Assembly: GCA_900546355.1 (NCBI GenBank)
Contig: URCM01000055.1
Location: 1 to 20,245 of the forward strand
Length of the DNA stretch: 20,245 nucleotides
From: an uncultured Bacteroides sp.
GTDB taxonomy: Bacteria; Bacteroidota; Bacteroidia; Bacteroidales; Bacteroidaceae
Reading direction: 5' to 3'
The position numbers were made by a program, and so were the translations under genes. The notes under the pieces are model-generated. The model was not told the origin of the DNA. It made no database searches and saw only the letters and a program-made list of their open reading frames with translations. Shown here one piece after another: positions 1 through 7,168 of the stretch (its first letter is position 1; each line of letters begins with the position of its first letter).

Positions 1-55
1 AAATGCCTCAAAAACTCATCCCAAATCATCGCACGATAAATCCAAAACAGCTTCT
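1..55. repeat. Right end of the MITE-like interspersed repeat, cut by window edge
   Basis: The first 55 bases closely match the right-hand end of the complete repeat at 16304-16497, including the shared tract ATGCCTCAAAAACTCATCC and the terminal repeat at 38-55 (AAATCCAAAACAGCTTCT, two differences from the 16480-16497 terminus). The rest of this copy lies outside the window, so its length is unknown. Confidence 0.85.
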
Positions 56-108
56 TAACCGTTTCCCATTCGTACACATAGATGCATGATTCTTTTTAGC
101 CTTATGCA

Positions 109-158
109 GGCACGGATGGATATAGTTGCGCCGTGCCCCGCAACCGGTTGCGCCGGGG
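109..158. repeat. GC-rich palindromic intergenic repeat with ATATAG motif, copy 1
   Basis: GGCACGG (109-115) and CCGTGCC (131-137) form a perfect 7-bp inverted repeat whose loop holds GGATATAGTTGCG. It is followed by the palindrome GCAACCGGTTGC (140-151), flanked by CCCC and GGGG. The pattern ATGsATATAGyTGCG, 9 nt, GCAAsCGGTTGCG recurs with identical spacing at 9915-9951, so this is a dispersed element. Its function is unknown. Confidence 0.6.
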
Positions 159-160
159 TA

Positions 161-191
161 TTGCATAATTCAAAATAATTTTGTACATTTG
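161..191 (+). promoter_or_regulatory. Predicted sigma-ABfr promoter
   Basis: A -33-like TTG (161-163) lies 20 nt upstream of TACATTTG (184-191), which fits the Bacteroides -7 consensus TAnnTTTG. Transcription would start near 195-198 and run into the hairpin at 227-257, about 150 nt before the cation-efflux gene. It may drive a small RNA or a leader of that gene. Confidence 0.55.
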
Positions 192-226
192 TAGGGTAAA
201 ATTATAAGAGCGGTTGCCTGTGCGGG

Positions 227-257
227 GATGACCTTGTTTCAAGTAAGGTCATCTTTT
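227..257 (+). terminator. Terminator-like hairpin or attenuator
   Basis: GATGACCTT (227-235) pairs perfectly with AAGGTCATC (245-253) across a 9-nt loop and is followed directly by TTTT (254-257). This is the form of a short intrinsic terminator. No gene ends just upstream inside the window, so it either ends a short transcript from the promoter at 161-191 or attenuates the downstream gene. Confidence 0.5.
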
Positions 258-314
258 GCGGCTTATCTGCCATAAATTCTTCATTCCCCGTTCTTCATTC
301 TTCATTTATTTGCG

Positions 315-322
315 TATCTTTG
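315..322 (+). promoter_or_regulatory. Predicted -7 box upstream of the cation-efflux gene
   Basis: TATCTTTG matches TAnnTTTG and lies 29 nt before the ATG at 352, giving a short leader. No clear TTTG is visible at the -33 position, where a TTCATT-rich tract sits instead, so the promoter may be weak or regulated. Confidence 0.5.
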
Positions 323-351
323 CCCGCGTTTAGTAAAAACGATGATGCGTT

Positions 352-1254
352 ATGGATAAGACAGATGTTGCCCTTCGCCAAAGGGAAATCTACAAGGTAA
401 CCTTGGCGGGCAGCGTAGTGAACATTGTGCTGACGCTGTGCAAGTTTGCCGCGGGCATACTGGGGCGCAGCGCGGCGATGGTGGCGGATGCGGTACACTC
501 GTTGTCCGACCTTGCCACCGATGTGATAGTGCTGGTGTTCGTGCGTATATCCGGCAAGCCGGAAGACAAGGGGCACGACTACGGGCACGGGAAGTATGAG
601 ACTTTTGCCACGTTGCTTATCGGGGTGGCGTTGCTCGTGGTGGGCATCGGCATCCTGTGGAGCGGAGGCGAGCGGATTTACGCGTTCTTCCGGGGCGAGA
701 CGCTGGACCAGCCGGGCTGGATTGCGCTGGCGGCGGCGTTGGTCTCGATAGTGTCGAAAGAAGTGCTGTTCCAGTACACGCGGCGGATAGGAAGGAAATA
801 CGACAGCCCTTCGGTCATCGCCAACGCCTGGCACCACCGGAGCGACGCGTTCTCTTCCATTGGTACCGCGGCGGGAATCGGCGGAGCTATCCTGCTGGGC
901 GAAGACTGGCGGGTGCTCGACCCCTTGGCGGCGGTCATCGTGAGCTTCTTCATCATCCATGTGGCGGTGAAGCAATTGGGTCCGTGCCTGGATGAATTGT
1001 TAGAGCGTTCGCTCCCCGACGATGTGGAGCAGCACATCACCGACCTGGTGCTCTCGGTAGACGGGGTGTCGCAGCCGCATCACCTGCGCACGCGGCGTGT
1101 GGGAAACCGTTATGCCATCGATTTGCATATCCGCATGGACGGGGACATGCCCTTGCGCGAGGCGCACGAGCGTGCCACCCGCATCGAGCAGAAGCTCCGG
1201 GACGAGTACGGGAGCGGCACGTACATCAATGTGCACGTGGAGCCGGTGAAATGA
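352..1254 (+). CDS. Cation diffusion facilitator family metal exporter (YiiP/FieF-like)
   Basis: Inner-membrane metal/proton antiporter of the CDF family, probably exporting Zn2+, Fe2+ or a similar divalent ion. The 300-residue length is normal. The transport site can be read as H49xxxD53 in the second membrane helix (DAVHSLSD) and H161xxxD165 in the fifth (HHRSDAFSS). Residues from about 210 form the cytoplasmic domain, with the family signatures HHLRTRRVG (243-251), DLHIRMDGD (257-265) and HVEP (295-298), which carry zinc-binding histidines in YiiP. A 3-nt variant of site A (His in place of the first Asp of YiiP) makes Zn selectivity more likely, but the ion cannot be fixed from sequence. 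The start follows the -7 box at 315. A palindromic repeat at 1302 separates it from the next gene, so it is probably transcribed alone. Confidence 0.93.
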   Translation: MDKTDVALRQREIYKVTLAGSVVNIVLTLCKFAAGILGRSAAMVADAVHSLSDLATDVIVLVFVRISGKPEDKGHDYGHGKYETFATLLIGVALLVVGIGILWSGGERIYAFFRGETLDQPGWIALAAALVSIVSKEVLFQYTRRIGRKYDSPSVIANAWHHRSDAFSSIGTAAGIGGAILLGEDWRVLDPLAAVIVSFFIIHVAVKQLGPCLDELLERSLPDDVEQHITDLVLSVDGVSQPHHLRTRRVGNRYAIDLHIRMDGDMPLREAHERATRIEQKLRDEYGSGTYINVHVEPVK

Positions 1255-1301
1255 ATTTATATGATATAGTAAAAACAAAATTGGTTTGCGAAAATAGAAT
1301 A

Positions 1302-1446
1302 GAACACAGAGACACAAAGGCACAGAGTTTTTTAATTTCTCCGTGTCTTTAATTACGCCGGATTACAAATCCGGCGTGACAAGGGGCGTGACAAGGTTGG
1401 CTCTGATAGGTAATTTTATTCTCTGTGCCTCTGTGTCTCTGTGTTC
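1302..1446. repeat. Palindromic intergenic repeat (CTCTGTG family), copy 1
   Basis: A 26-bp sequence at 1302-1327, beginning GAACACAGAGACACA, is repeated inverted at 1421-1446 with one mismatch. The 145-bp unit also holds a strong central hairpin, ACGCCGGATT (1355-1364) with AATCCGGCGT (1368-1377). It fills the gap between the cation exporter and the SDR gene and could fold in RNA from either strand. A related 103-bp copy lies at 3444-3546. Confidence 0.85.
1355..1377. repeat. Perfect 10-bp stem hairpin inside the CTCTGTG element
   Basis: ACGCCGGATT (1355-1364) and AATCCGGCGT (1368-1377) pair perfectly across a 3-nt loop. There is no T-run after it (TGACAAGG follows), so it is a REP-like palindrome rather than a standard terminator. 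A partial direct repeat, GGCGTGACAAGG / GGCGTGACAAGG, follows at about 1373-1396. Confidence 0.7.
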
Positions 1447-1457
1447 AAAAAAACGAT

Positions 1458-2471
1458 ATGGAAGGAAAAAAGATATTAGTGACGGGCGCGAGCGGCTTTA
1501 TCGGGAGTTTTCTCGTGGAAGGCGGGCTGGAGCGCGGGATGCAGGTATGGGCAGGCGTGCGCCGGAGCAGCAGCCGGAAGTACTTGCAGGACGGGCGCAT
1601 CCGGTTTGCGGAGCTGGACTTTACCGATTCCGACCGCCTGGAGGCTCAGCTGAGGCGGCACAAGGAGGAACACGGCGGATGGGACTGCATCGTGCATTGC
1701 GCGGGCGTGACCAAATGCCTCGACAAGGCGGACTTCGAGATAGGGAACTATTGGGCTACGCGCCATTTCATCGAGGTGCTGTCGAGGCTCGGCATGGTGC
1801 CGCGCCAGTTCGTCTACCTCAGTTCGCTGAGCGTGTTCGGAGCCATACACGAGGCGGATTATGCGCCTATCCGTGAGGAAGACACGCCCTGTCCCAACAC
1901 GGCATACGGAGTGAGCAAGCTCCATGCCGAGGAGTATATCCGTTCCTTGCAGGATTTTCCTTACGTGATATTCCGCCCCACGGGCGTGTACGGCCCGCGT
2001 GAGAAGGATTATTACCTGATGGCGCAATCCATCGCGCGGCACGTGGACATCGCCGCGGGCTTCCGCAGGCAAGACCTTACGTTCGTGTATGTAAAGGACC
2101 TGGTGCAGGCCGTCTGTCTGGCGGTAGAGCGGGAGGTGACGGGACGCGCCTATTTCGTGAGCGACGGGCAGGTGTACAGCAGCCGTACGTTCTCGGATTT
2201 GATTTGGAATGAATTGGGCAAGCCCTGGCTGGTGCGCTTTACGTGTCCCCTGTGGCTTTTGAAAACGATATCGTATGTGGCGGGAAACGGGGCGAAGCTT
2301 GCGCGCAAGACCTCGACGCTCAATCCCGACAAGTACCGCATCATGAAGCAACGCAACTGGCGGTGCGACATCGCCCCGCTGGAGCGGGAACTGGGGTACC
2401 GTCCCCGTTATCTGCTGGAAGAAGGAGTAAAAGAAACAATCGAGTGGTATAAGAAAGAAGGATGGCTATAA
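1458..2471 (+). CDS. Extended SDR, NAD(P)-dependent epimerase/reductase; candidate 3-ketosphinganine reductase
   Basis: Cytosolic extended short-chain dehydrogenase of 337 residues. Visible marks are the Rossmann motif TGASGFIG (9-16), the active-site serines LSSLSVFG (121-128), the catalytic pair Y150 and K154 (YGVSK), and RPTGVYGP (173-180), usual for the epimerase/reductase branch. I chose ATG 1458 because the in-frame ATG at 1425 lies inside the CTCTGTG repeat and would add residues unlike the family. The gene overlaps the AUR1-like gene by 10 nt (2462-2471), which implies one transcript and coupled translation. Known bacterial 3-ketosphinganine reductases belong to this extended-SDR type, so a lipid-ketone reductase is plausible. 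Nucleotide-sugar epimerase or another ketoreductase role remains possible. No clear promoter motif is visible in 1255-1457. Confidence 0.85.
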   Translation: MEGKKILVTGASGFIGSFLVEGGLERGMQVWAGVRRSSSRKYLQDGRIRFAELDFTDSDRLEAQLRRHKEEHGGWDCIVHCAGVTKCLDKADFEIGNYWATRHFIEVLSRLGMVPRQFVYLSSLSVFGAIHEADYAPIREEDTPCPNTAYGVSKLHAEEYIRSLQDFPYVIFRPTGVYGPREKDYYLMAQSIARHVDIAAGFRRQDLTFVYVKDLVQAVCLAVEREVTGRAYFVSDGQVYSSRTFSDLIWNELGKPWLVRFTCPLWLLKTISYVAGNGAKLARKTSTLNPDKYRIMKQRNWRCDIAPLERELGYRPRYLLEEGVKETIEWYKKEGWL

Positions 2472-3436
2472 AATTATTCGAACGGGTAGAGAGTGGGAAG
2501 GGGCTGTTTGCGGTAGAGACCATCAGCCTGATATATAATGCGCTGACCAGCTTTTTGATATTGTTGTTGTATGCGCGCATGGACCATCCGGGCACGATGC
2601 TGCTGGAACGGGCGGGCATCGTGGCGCTGACCTTTACGCTGATTTATCTTTATCAGGCGTTTCCGTGCCGACTGACGGCGTTTATCCGTATGGTGGTGCA
2701 GATGAGCCTCTTGGCATACTGGTATCCCGACACGTTCGAGTTCAACCGCCTTTTCCCGAACCTCGACCATATCTTCGCCAGCAACGAGCAGGCGATGTTC
2801 GGGTGCCAGCCCTCGGTGGAGTTCAGCAAGCATTGCCCTTCGATATGGTTCAGCGAGCCTTTCAACATGGGGTACTTCTTCTATTATCCGATGATGCTCA
2901 TCGTGGTGGTGTATTATTTCGTGAAGCGTTTCGAGTGGTTCGAGAAGATTTGCTTCGTATTGGTCACCTCGTTCTTCATCTATTACTTTATCTACATCAT
3001 GCTGCCCGTGGCGGGTCCTCAGTTCTATTTCCCTGCTATCGGCATGGATAAGGTGAACGCGTGCGATTTCCCCGCCATCGGCGATTATTTCAATACGAAC
3101 GACTATCTGATACCCGGCCCGGGTTTCGACCAGGGTTTCTTCTTCAATCTGGTTGAGGCTTCGCAAGAGGTGGGCGAGCGCCCTACGGCGGCTTTCCCCA
3201 GCTCGCACGTGGGCATATCCACCATTGTGATGATTATGGCGTGGCGCGTAAGCAAGCGGCTGGCGTACATCTTGTTGCCTTTCTACGTCCTGTTGTGTTG
3301 CGCCACGGTCTATATCCAGGCGCATTACCTCATCGATTCCCTCGTAGGCTTTTTCTCGGCGTTCTTCGTCTACCAGCTTGCCACGCTGATGTACAAGCGC
3401 TGGTTCATCACGCCGGCGTTCAAGCTGATGGGATAA
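2462..3436 (+). CDS. AUR1-like PAP2-family membrane phosphotransferase (candidate ceramide headgroup synthase)
   Basis: Polytopic membrane protein of 324 residues with about six to eight hydrophobic segments (roughly 20-40, 52-68, 72-88, 136-155, 163-183, 250-263, 266-285, 290-310). The PAP2 active site is visible as FPSSHVGIS (H249) and AHYLIDSLVG (H288, D292). The HYxxD form is that of AUR1/inositol-phosphorylceramide synthases rather than of simple PAP2 phosphatases. Two longer polar loops (about 89-135 and 186-245) probably face the periplasm together with the catalytic histidines. The ATG overlaps the end of the SDR gene. Bacteroides make ceramide phosphoethanolamine and phosphoinositol, so transfer of a phospho-headgroup to ceramide is a reasonable inference. 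A plain lipid phosphatase is the alternative. Confidence 0.83.
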   Translation: MAIKLFERVESGKGLFAVETISLIYNALTSFLILLLYARMDHPGTMLLERAGIVALTFTLIYLYQAFPCRLTAFIRMVVQMSLLAYWYPDTFEFNRLFPNLDHIFASNEQAMFGCQPSVEFSKHCPSIWFSEPFNMGYFFYYPMMLIVVVYYFVKRFEWFEKICFVLVTSFFIYYFIYIMLPVAGPQFYFPAIGMDKVNACDFPAIGDYFNTNDYLIPGPGFDQGFFFNLVEASQEVGERPTAAFPSSHVGISTIVMIMAWRVSKRLAYILLPFYVLLCCATVYIQAHYLIDSLVGFFSAFFVYQLATLMYKRWFITPAFKLMG

Positions 3437-3443
3437 TTTGATT

Positions 3444-3546
3444 GAACACAGATACTCAGAGATACGGAGAAATAATTATATAACCGGTGCTTTGCTTCGT
3501 GAACGCTGTTCTCTTAAATACTTTGTGCTTTTGTGTCTCTGTGTTC
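3444..3546. repeat. Palindromic intergenic repeat (CTCTGTG family), copy 2
   Basis: The left arm (3444-3469, starting GAACACAGATACTCAGAG) and right arm (3521-3546, ending TGTGTCTCTGTGTTC) are diverged inverted repeats related to the arms at 1302-1327 and 1421-1446. The centre differs from copy 1. With copy 1 it brackets the SDR/AUR1-like gene pair. Confidence 0.8.
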
Positions 3547-3565
3547 AATAAAAAACAATTTATCT

Positions 3566-3590
3566 GTAACCTTTTCCATACATTTGCGTC
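3566..3590 (+). promoter_or_regulatory. ECF-sigma-like promoter, overlapping a TAnnTTTG box
   Basis: GTAACC (3566-3571) and CGTC (3587-3590, followed by TAAAG) are 15 nt apart. This resembles ECF sigma promoters with an AAC-type -35 and a CGTC -10. A sigma-ABfr -7 box, TACATTTG (3579-3586), lies within the same span, so the DUF2807 gene could be read by either sigma factor. No sigma or anti-sigma gene is present nearby. Confidence 0.45.
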
Positions 3591-3629
3591 TAAAGGGTAA
3601 AGAATAACATTAAAAACGAATCAGAACGT

Positions 3630-4544
3630 ATGAAAACATTGAGTATGACATGGGCATCGTGCGCCGTGGCATTGATGCTTACCGTATCCGGATGCTATGC
3701 CGGAGGAAGAAACGCGGTGAAACCCAGCAAGAATTATGTGACCGAAAAGGTTTCGATATCCGATATCGAGGCTATCCGTTCCTCTTCATCGGTCGATGTA
3801 GTCTATACCCAGGCTTCGGGCACGCCGTATGCCGAGATTTACGCGCCCGACAACATCGTGCCGCTCGTCAAGGTGGAACAGGACGGGAAAGACTTGAAGA
3901 TAGGCTTCAAGAGCAACACGTCCATTCAGGGAAGGTATAAGTGCGAGGTGCGGGTATTTGCCCCCGAAGTGACTTCGTTCTCCACTTCCAGCGCTTCGGA
4001 CATCACCTTGGCAAACGGCTTGAAGACCTCGAAACCCGTTACCCTGAAAGCATCGAGCAGCGGGGACATCGACGCTTCGTCCGTCCAGTGCGGCGACCTG
4101 AGCATGACCACTTCGAGCAGCGGGGATATCAAGGTGGGCACCATCGCTTGCGGCATGCTTGCCCTGGATACACAGAGCAGCGGAGATATCAAAGTGACTT
4201 CGGCTACCTGTACGGGAGCCGATATCGAGTCCAGTTCAGCGGGAGATTGCATCGTGGGTGAAATGGTTTGCTCGGGCGATGTGAAGGCTTCTACCAGCTC
4301 TTCGAGCGACATCAAGCTGGCGGGCACGTGCCGTAACGCTTCGTTCAGTGCCAGCTCGGCGGGAAGTATCTATGCCAAAGACCTGCTTGCCAAGGATGTG
4401 GAAGCCCGTGCTTCTTCGGCAGGCGATATCGAATGCAATGCGAGCGGCGTACTTTCCACATCGGTATCGAGTGCGGGAGGCGTGCGCTATAAAGGCGAGC
4501 CGGCACGTGTGGAAGGTAAGATAAAAGGCGTGTCGAAGCTTTGA
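3630..4544 (+). CDS. DUF2807 (head GIN domain) lipoprotein
   Basis: Predicted exported lipoprotein of 304 residues. It has a charged start, a hydrophobic stretch and a lipobox-like VSGC with the acylated cysteine at C22. From about residue 41 it matches the putative auto-transporter adhesin head GIN pattern: serine-rich turns of the type SSSGDI recur about every 20 residues (121-125, 142-147, 162-167, 183-187, 201-206, 223-228, 242-247, 262-267), as expected of a right-handed beta-solenoid. Several turns also carry a regularly placed Cys (154, 174, 194, 214). Function is not established; members are often linked to ECF sigma factor loci, which agrees with the ECF-like promoter at 3566. It stands alone between the CTCTGTG repeat and a convergent terminator. 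Confidence 0.85.
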   Translation: MKTLSMTWASCAVALMLTVSGCYAGGRNAVKPSKNYVTEKVSISDIEAIRSSSSVDVVYTQASGTPYAEIYAPDNIVPLVKVEQDGKDLKIGFKSNTSIQGRYKCEVRVFAPEVTSFSTSSASDITLANGLKTSKPVTLKASSSGDIDASSVQCGDLSMTTSSSGDIKVGTIACGMLALDTQSSGDIKVTSATCTGADIESSSAGDCIVGEMVCSGDVKASTSSSSDIKLAGTCRNASFSASSAGSIYAKDLLAKDVEARASSAGDIECNASGVLSTSVSSAGGVRYKGEPARVEGKIKGVSKL

Positions 4545-4559
4545 TTTTCCATATAGGGG

Positions 4560-4610
4560 ACGAGGATGTGCCGGAATGAAAGCCCAATGCTATTTCCGAT
4601 ACATCCTCGT
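4560..4610. terminator. Bidirectional terminator between DUF2807 and MATE genes
   Basis: ACGAGGATGT (4560-4569) pairs perfectly with ACATCCTCGT (4601-4610), extended inside by CGGAA (4572-4576) with TTCCG (4594-4598). It lies between convergent genes ending at 4544 and 4625. The flanking T-runs are modest (TTCGGTTT on one side, AAAATC on the other). Confidence 0.65.
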
Positions 4611-4624
4611 TTCGGTTTCATCTC

Positions 4625-5965
4625 TTATTTTACGAAACCTTTCTTTGCCCATTTCAGGCTGTTCCAGCGGCGCACGAAGATAATGGCGCGGATATTCTCG
4701 TCGAGCAGGAAAGCGCACCACATCCCTATCAGCCCCCATCCCCAGTGGATGCCGAGCAGGTAGCTGATGCCTACCGATATGCTCCATTGTACGACCAGCC
4801 CTACATAGAACGGGAAATTGACATCGCCCGCCGAGCGGAGCGCGTTGGTGGCATAAATGTTGACTGCACGTCCTATTTCGACCACTACGTCGATAATCAT
4901 CACGGTCACCCCTAAACGGATAATCTCTTCGTTGTCGGTCAGCAGGCTGAAGATGAAATGTCCCGATGCCGCCCAGACGCACGAGAGGACAAGCGACACC
5001 AAAATGGAAAGCCGCATCACGTACTTGCCCAGCAGGTAGGCGGCACGTATTTTTTTCTGCCCCACCAGGTGCCCGATGCAGATGGCGCCACCTTGAGCCA
5101 TGGCGATGGCGAAGAGGTAGACGAACATCACGATGTTGACGGTATAGGTGCGGGTGGCAAGCGCATTGTTGCCTAATATATTAATAAGGTAGGTGATGAC
5201 CACCTGTGAGAAGCTGTACGAGATATTCTCGCCCGCCGAAGGAAGTCCGATTTTCAACAGGTTCTTCAGTTCTATCCACGGGAACGGGCGGAAGTAAGCC
5301 AGCGGGAACCGGGAGATATGTTTACGGAACAAGATGATGAACAACACCACCATGCTCACGCCGCGGGCGAAGGCGGTAGAGATGGCCGCTCCTTCGGCTC
5401 CCAGCTCGGGCATTCCCCATTTTCCGAATATCAGCGAGTAATTGCCGATGATATTCATGATATTCACCAGTACGGTGACCAGCATCGGATAGATGGCTTT
5501 GTTGGCACTGCGCAAGGAGGCGGAGATGGTGAGCGAGATGGCCTGGAAGAACGCAAACGCTCCCACGATTTCCATATAGCCGATGCCGTATTTCAGCAAT
5601 TCGGGCCGGAGTCCCATCCAGCCTAACAGGGTGGTTGCCCCGAAATGCAGGACGGCGCTTACCGCCACGCCCAACACCAGGTTCAGGAGCAACGATACGC
5701 CTACTACCTGCACCATGTTCCGGTGCAGCTTGGCTCCGAGGTATTGCGAGCAGAGTACCGATGTCCCGATATTGATGACTTCGAATATCAGGAAAGCGAA
5801 CGTGACAATCTGGTTGACCACACCTACCGCCGCCACACTCTCATCGGAGTATTGGCTCAGCATGATGGTATCTACCGCGCCCAGCATCATGATGAGCAGG
5901 GTTTCGATAAAAATAGGTATAACGAGTTTGGCAAGTCCTTTGCGGGTGCCTGTTTGTTGAGTCAT
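4625..5965 (-). CDS. MATE family multidrug/toxin efflux protein
   Basis: Inner-membrane MATE transporter of 446 residues, the usual family length, with about 12 hydrophobic segments in two similar halves. Family-type stretches include VDTIMLSQYSDESVAAVG (31-48), typical of the first helices of NorM/DinF-like proteins, and GAEGAAISTAFAR in the middle. It would export cationic or other small compounds using a Na+ or H+ gradient; the substrate cannot be told. It follows folE by 84 nt on the same strand, and no TAnnTTTG box is visible in that gap, so read-through from the folE operon is likely. The gap holds an imperfect hairpin that could reduce this. Confidence 0.92.
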   Translation of the reverse strand: MTQQTGTRKGLAKLVIPIFIETLLIMMLGAVDTIMLSQYSDESVAAVGVVNQIVTFAFLIFEVINIGTSVLCSQYLGAKLHRNMVQVVGVSLLLNLVLGVAVSAVLHFGATTLLGWMGLRPELLKYGIGYMEIVGAFAFFQAISLTISASLRSANKAIYPMLVTVLVNIMNIIGNYSLIFGKWGMPELGAEGAAISTAFARGVSMVVLFIILFRKHISRFPLAYFRPFPWIELKNLLKIGLPSAGENISYSFSQVVITYLINILGNNALATRTYTVNIVMFVYLFAIAMAQGGAICIGHLVGQKKIRAAYLLGKYVMRLSILVSLVLSCVWAASGHFIFSLLTDNEEIIRLGVTVMIIDVVVEIGRAVNIYATNALRSAGDVNFPFYVGLVVQWSISVGISYLLGIHWGWGLIGMWCAFLLDENIRAIIFVRRWNSLKWAKKGFVK

Positions 5966-6049
5966 AGCTTGTGTTGGTAAGGCACCACAGATGACACGGC
6001 TTCCAGTCCCTGGTTGTTTTTTGAGCCTGTGCCACCTGGGTGAGTTTGT

Positions 6050-6637
6050 TTATTTTCGGATCAGATTCATAAATTCTTCCCGCGTCTTCGCCTGGTTGAA
6101 CGCTCCGGTAAAGTCGGAAGTCGTAGTGATGGAATTTTGTTTTTCCACGCCTCTCATCTGCATGCACATATGTTTTGCCTCTACCACAACCATTACGCCT
6201 AACGGGTGCAGTGTTTCCTGTATGCATTCTTTGATTTGCAGGGTCATGCGCTCCTGTACCTGGAGGCGGTGTGAGAATACGTCTACCACGCGGGCTATTT
6301 TGCTCAGCCCCGTGATGTATCCGTTCGGGATGTAAGCCACGTGGGCTTTCCCGTAGAAGGGAAGCATGTGGTGTTCGCACATCGAGAAGAAGTCGATGTC
6401 TTTCACTACGACCATCTGGCTGTATTCCTCCTTGAATTTGGCTTTCAATAGAATTTCTTTCGGGTCTACGTCATATCCCCGTGTAAGGGTGAGCATGGCT
6501 TTTGCCACTCTTTCGGGAGTCTTTACCAGCCCTTCGCGTTCGGGGTCTTCGCCCAGGAGGGTCAGTATCTCTTTGTAGTGAGCCATGAGCTTCCGCACTT
6601 TCTCTTCGGGAAAACTCAACAAGTCTGTATCAATCAT
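6050..6637 (-). CDS. folE: GTP cyclohydrolase I
   Basis: Converts GTP to 7,8-dihydroneopterin triphosphate, the first step of folate/pterin synthesis and also a source for queuosine-type precursors. The 195-residue cytosolic enzyme has the zinc ligands C87 and H90 in CEHHMLPF (87-94) and C158 in [12 protein letters not shown], matching C110, H113 and C181 of the E. coli enzyme. [12 protein letters not shown] (36-47) and [21 protein letters not shown] (109-129) are further family signatures. The ATG overlaps the stop of the SPOR gene by one base (TAATG), so translation is probably coupled. It is a late gene of the operon starting at 9788. The cysteine-containing zinc site marks it as the type IA enzyme rather than the zinc-independent IB form. 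Confidence 0.97.
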   Translation of the reverse strand: MIDTDLLSFPEEKVRKLMAHYKEILTLLGEDPEREGLVKTPERVAKAMLTLTRGYDVDPKEILLKAKFKEEYSQMVVVKDIDFFSMCEHHMLPFYGKAHVAYIPNGYITGLSKIARVVDVFSHRLQVQERMTLQIKECIQETLHPLGVMVVVEAKHMCMQMRGVEKQNSITTTSDFTGAFNQAKTREEFMNLIRK

Positions 6638-7086
6638 TATTCAATGGGTATGTTAATTTGTTCACGTACGATGGCGGCTTCCTTGAACTCGCCGCTTCCT
6701 TTCAGTTTGCGCATGGCTACGTGTGCTTCTTCGATGCTTTTGAAGTCACCTACGCGGCATAGCCAGCGAGGAGGCTGGAAGTAGGTGTATACCGGCATCT
6801 CGGGGAAGGTTTCTTTCACCTTGTCTGCTATCCGTTGCGCCTCGTTGCGCGCCACGCGTGAGTTGTTCCCCGCATAAACCTGTATGCGGAATCCTCTTGC
6901 CTTCAATGTCTTCTGAGCCGCCCCGCCTGTATAGCGCAAGCCTATGAGGGAAGTGATGTAGGATTCTTCGTGAACCGTCACCGTCCCTTCGCCCGCCTGG
7001 CGTGTCTCGAGGCTTTCTACAATGGTGTGCTGGGCATAACCCGTAGCGGCGGAAAGAAGCAAGAAGAGGGATAATACATATTTCAT
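6637..7086 (-). CDS. Exported SPOR-domain protein
   Basis: A 149-residue protein with a clear signal peptide (about 1-19, cleavage near ATGYAQ/H) followed by a linker and a SPOR domain at about 65-143 ([13 protein letters not shown]...ADKVKETFP...[13 protein letters not shown]). SPOR domains bind denuded peptidoglycan glycan strands, often at division sites, so the protein probably acts in the periplasm. It ends by overlapping folE by one base and follows tpiA after 82 nt that contain a stem-loop. The link to metabolic genes looks like a conserved order in the group rather than a shared pathway. No enzymatic motif is seen outside the SPOR domain. Confidence 0.88.
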   Translation of the reverse strand: MKYVLSLFLLLSAATGYAQHTIVESLETRQAGEGTVTVHEESYITSLIGLRYTGGAAQKTLKARGFRIQVYAGNNSRVARNEAQRIADKVKETFPEMPVYTYFQPPRWLCRVGDFKSIEEAHVAMRKLKGSGEFKEAAIVREQINIPIE

Positions 7087-7114
7087 GATGTGTGTGGTTA
7101 AGTTGGCGTTTCAA

Positions 7115-7157
7115 ATAGCACACAGAAGGCGCCTTTCCCGGGCTTTCTGTATGCTAT
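7115..7157 (-). other. Intercistronic stem-loop between tpiA and the SPOR gene
   Basis: ATAGCACACAGAA (7115-7127) and TTCTGTATGCTAT (7145-7157) form a 13-bp stem (one G-T pair on one strand, A-C on the other) with a 17-nt loop. In the minus-strand mRNA it starts 11 nt after the tpiA stop and is not followed by a strong U-run. It is better read as an RNA-stability or partial termination signal than as a full terminator. Confidence 0.55.
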
Positions 7158-7168
7158 CAATCATTCCA

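Noticed and set aside
5975..6040. Imperfect hairpin between folE and the MATE gene as a terminator
   Set aside because: The ACACGGCT / AGCCTGTG pairing needs a bulge, has a long loop and lacks a U-run on the transcribed strand, so I did not list it as a terminator.
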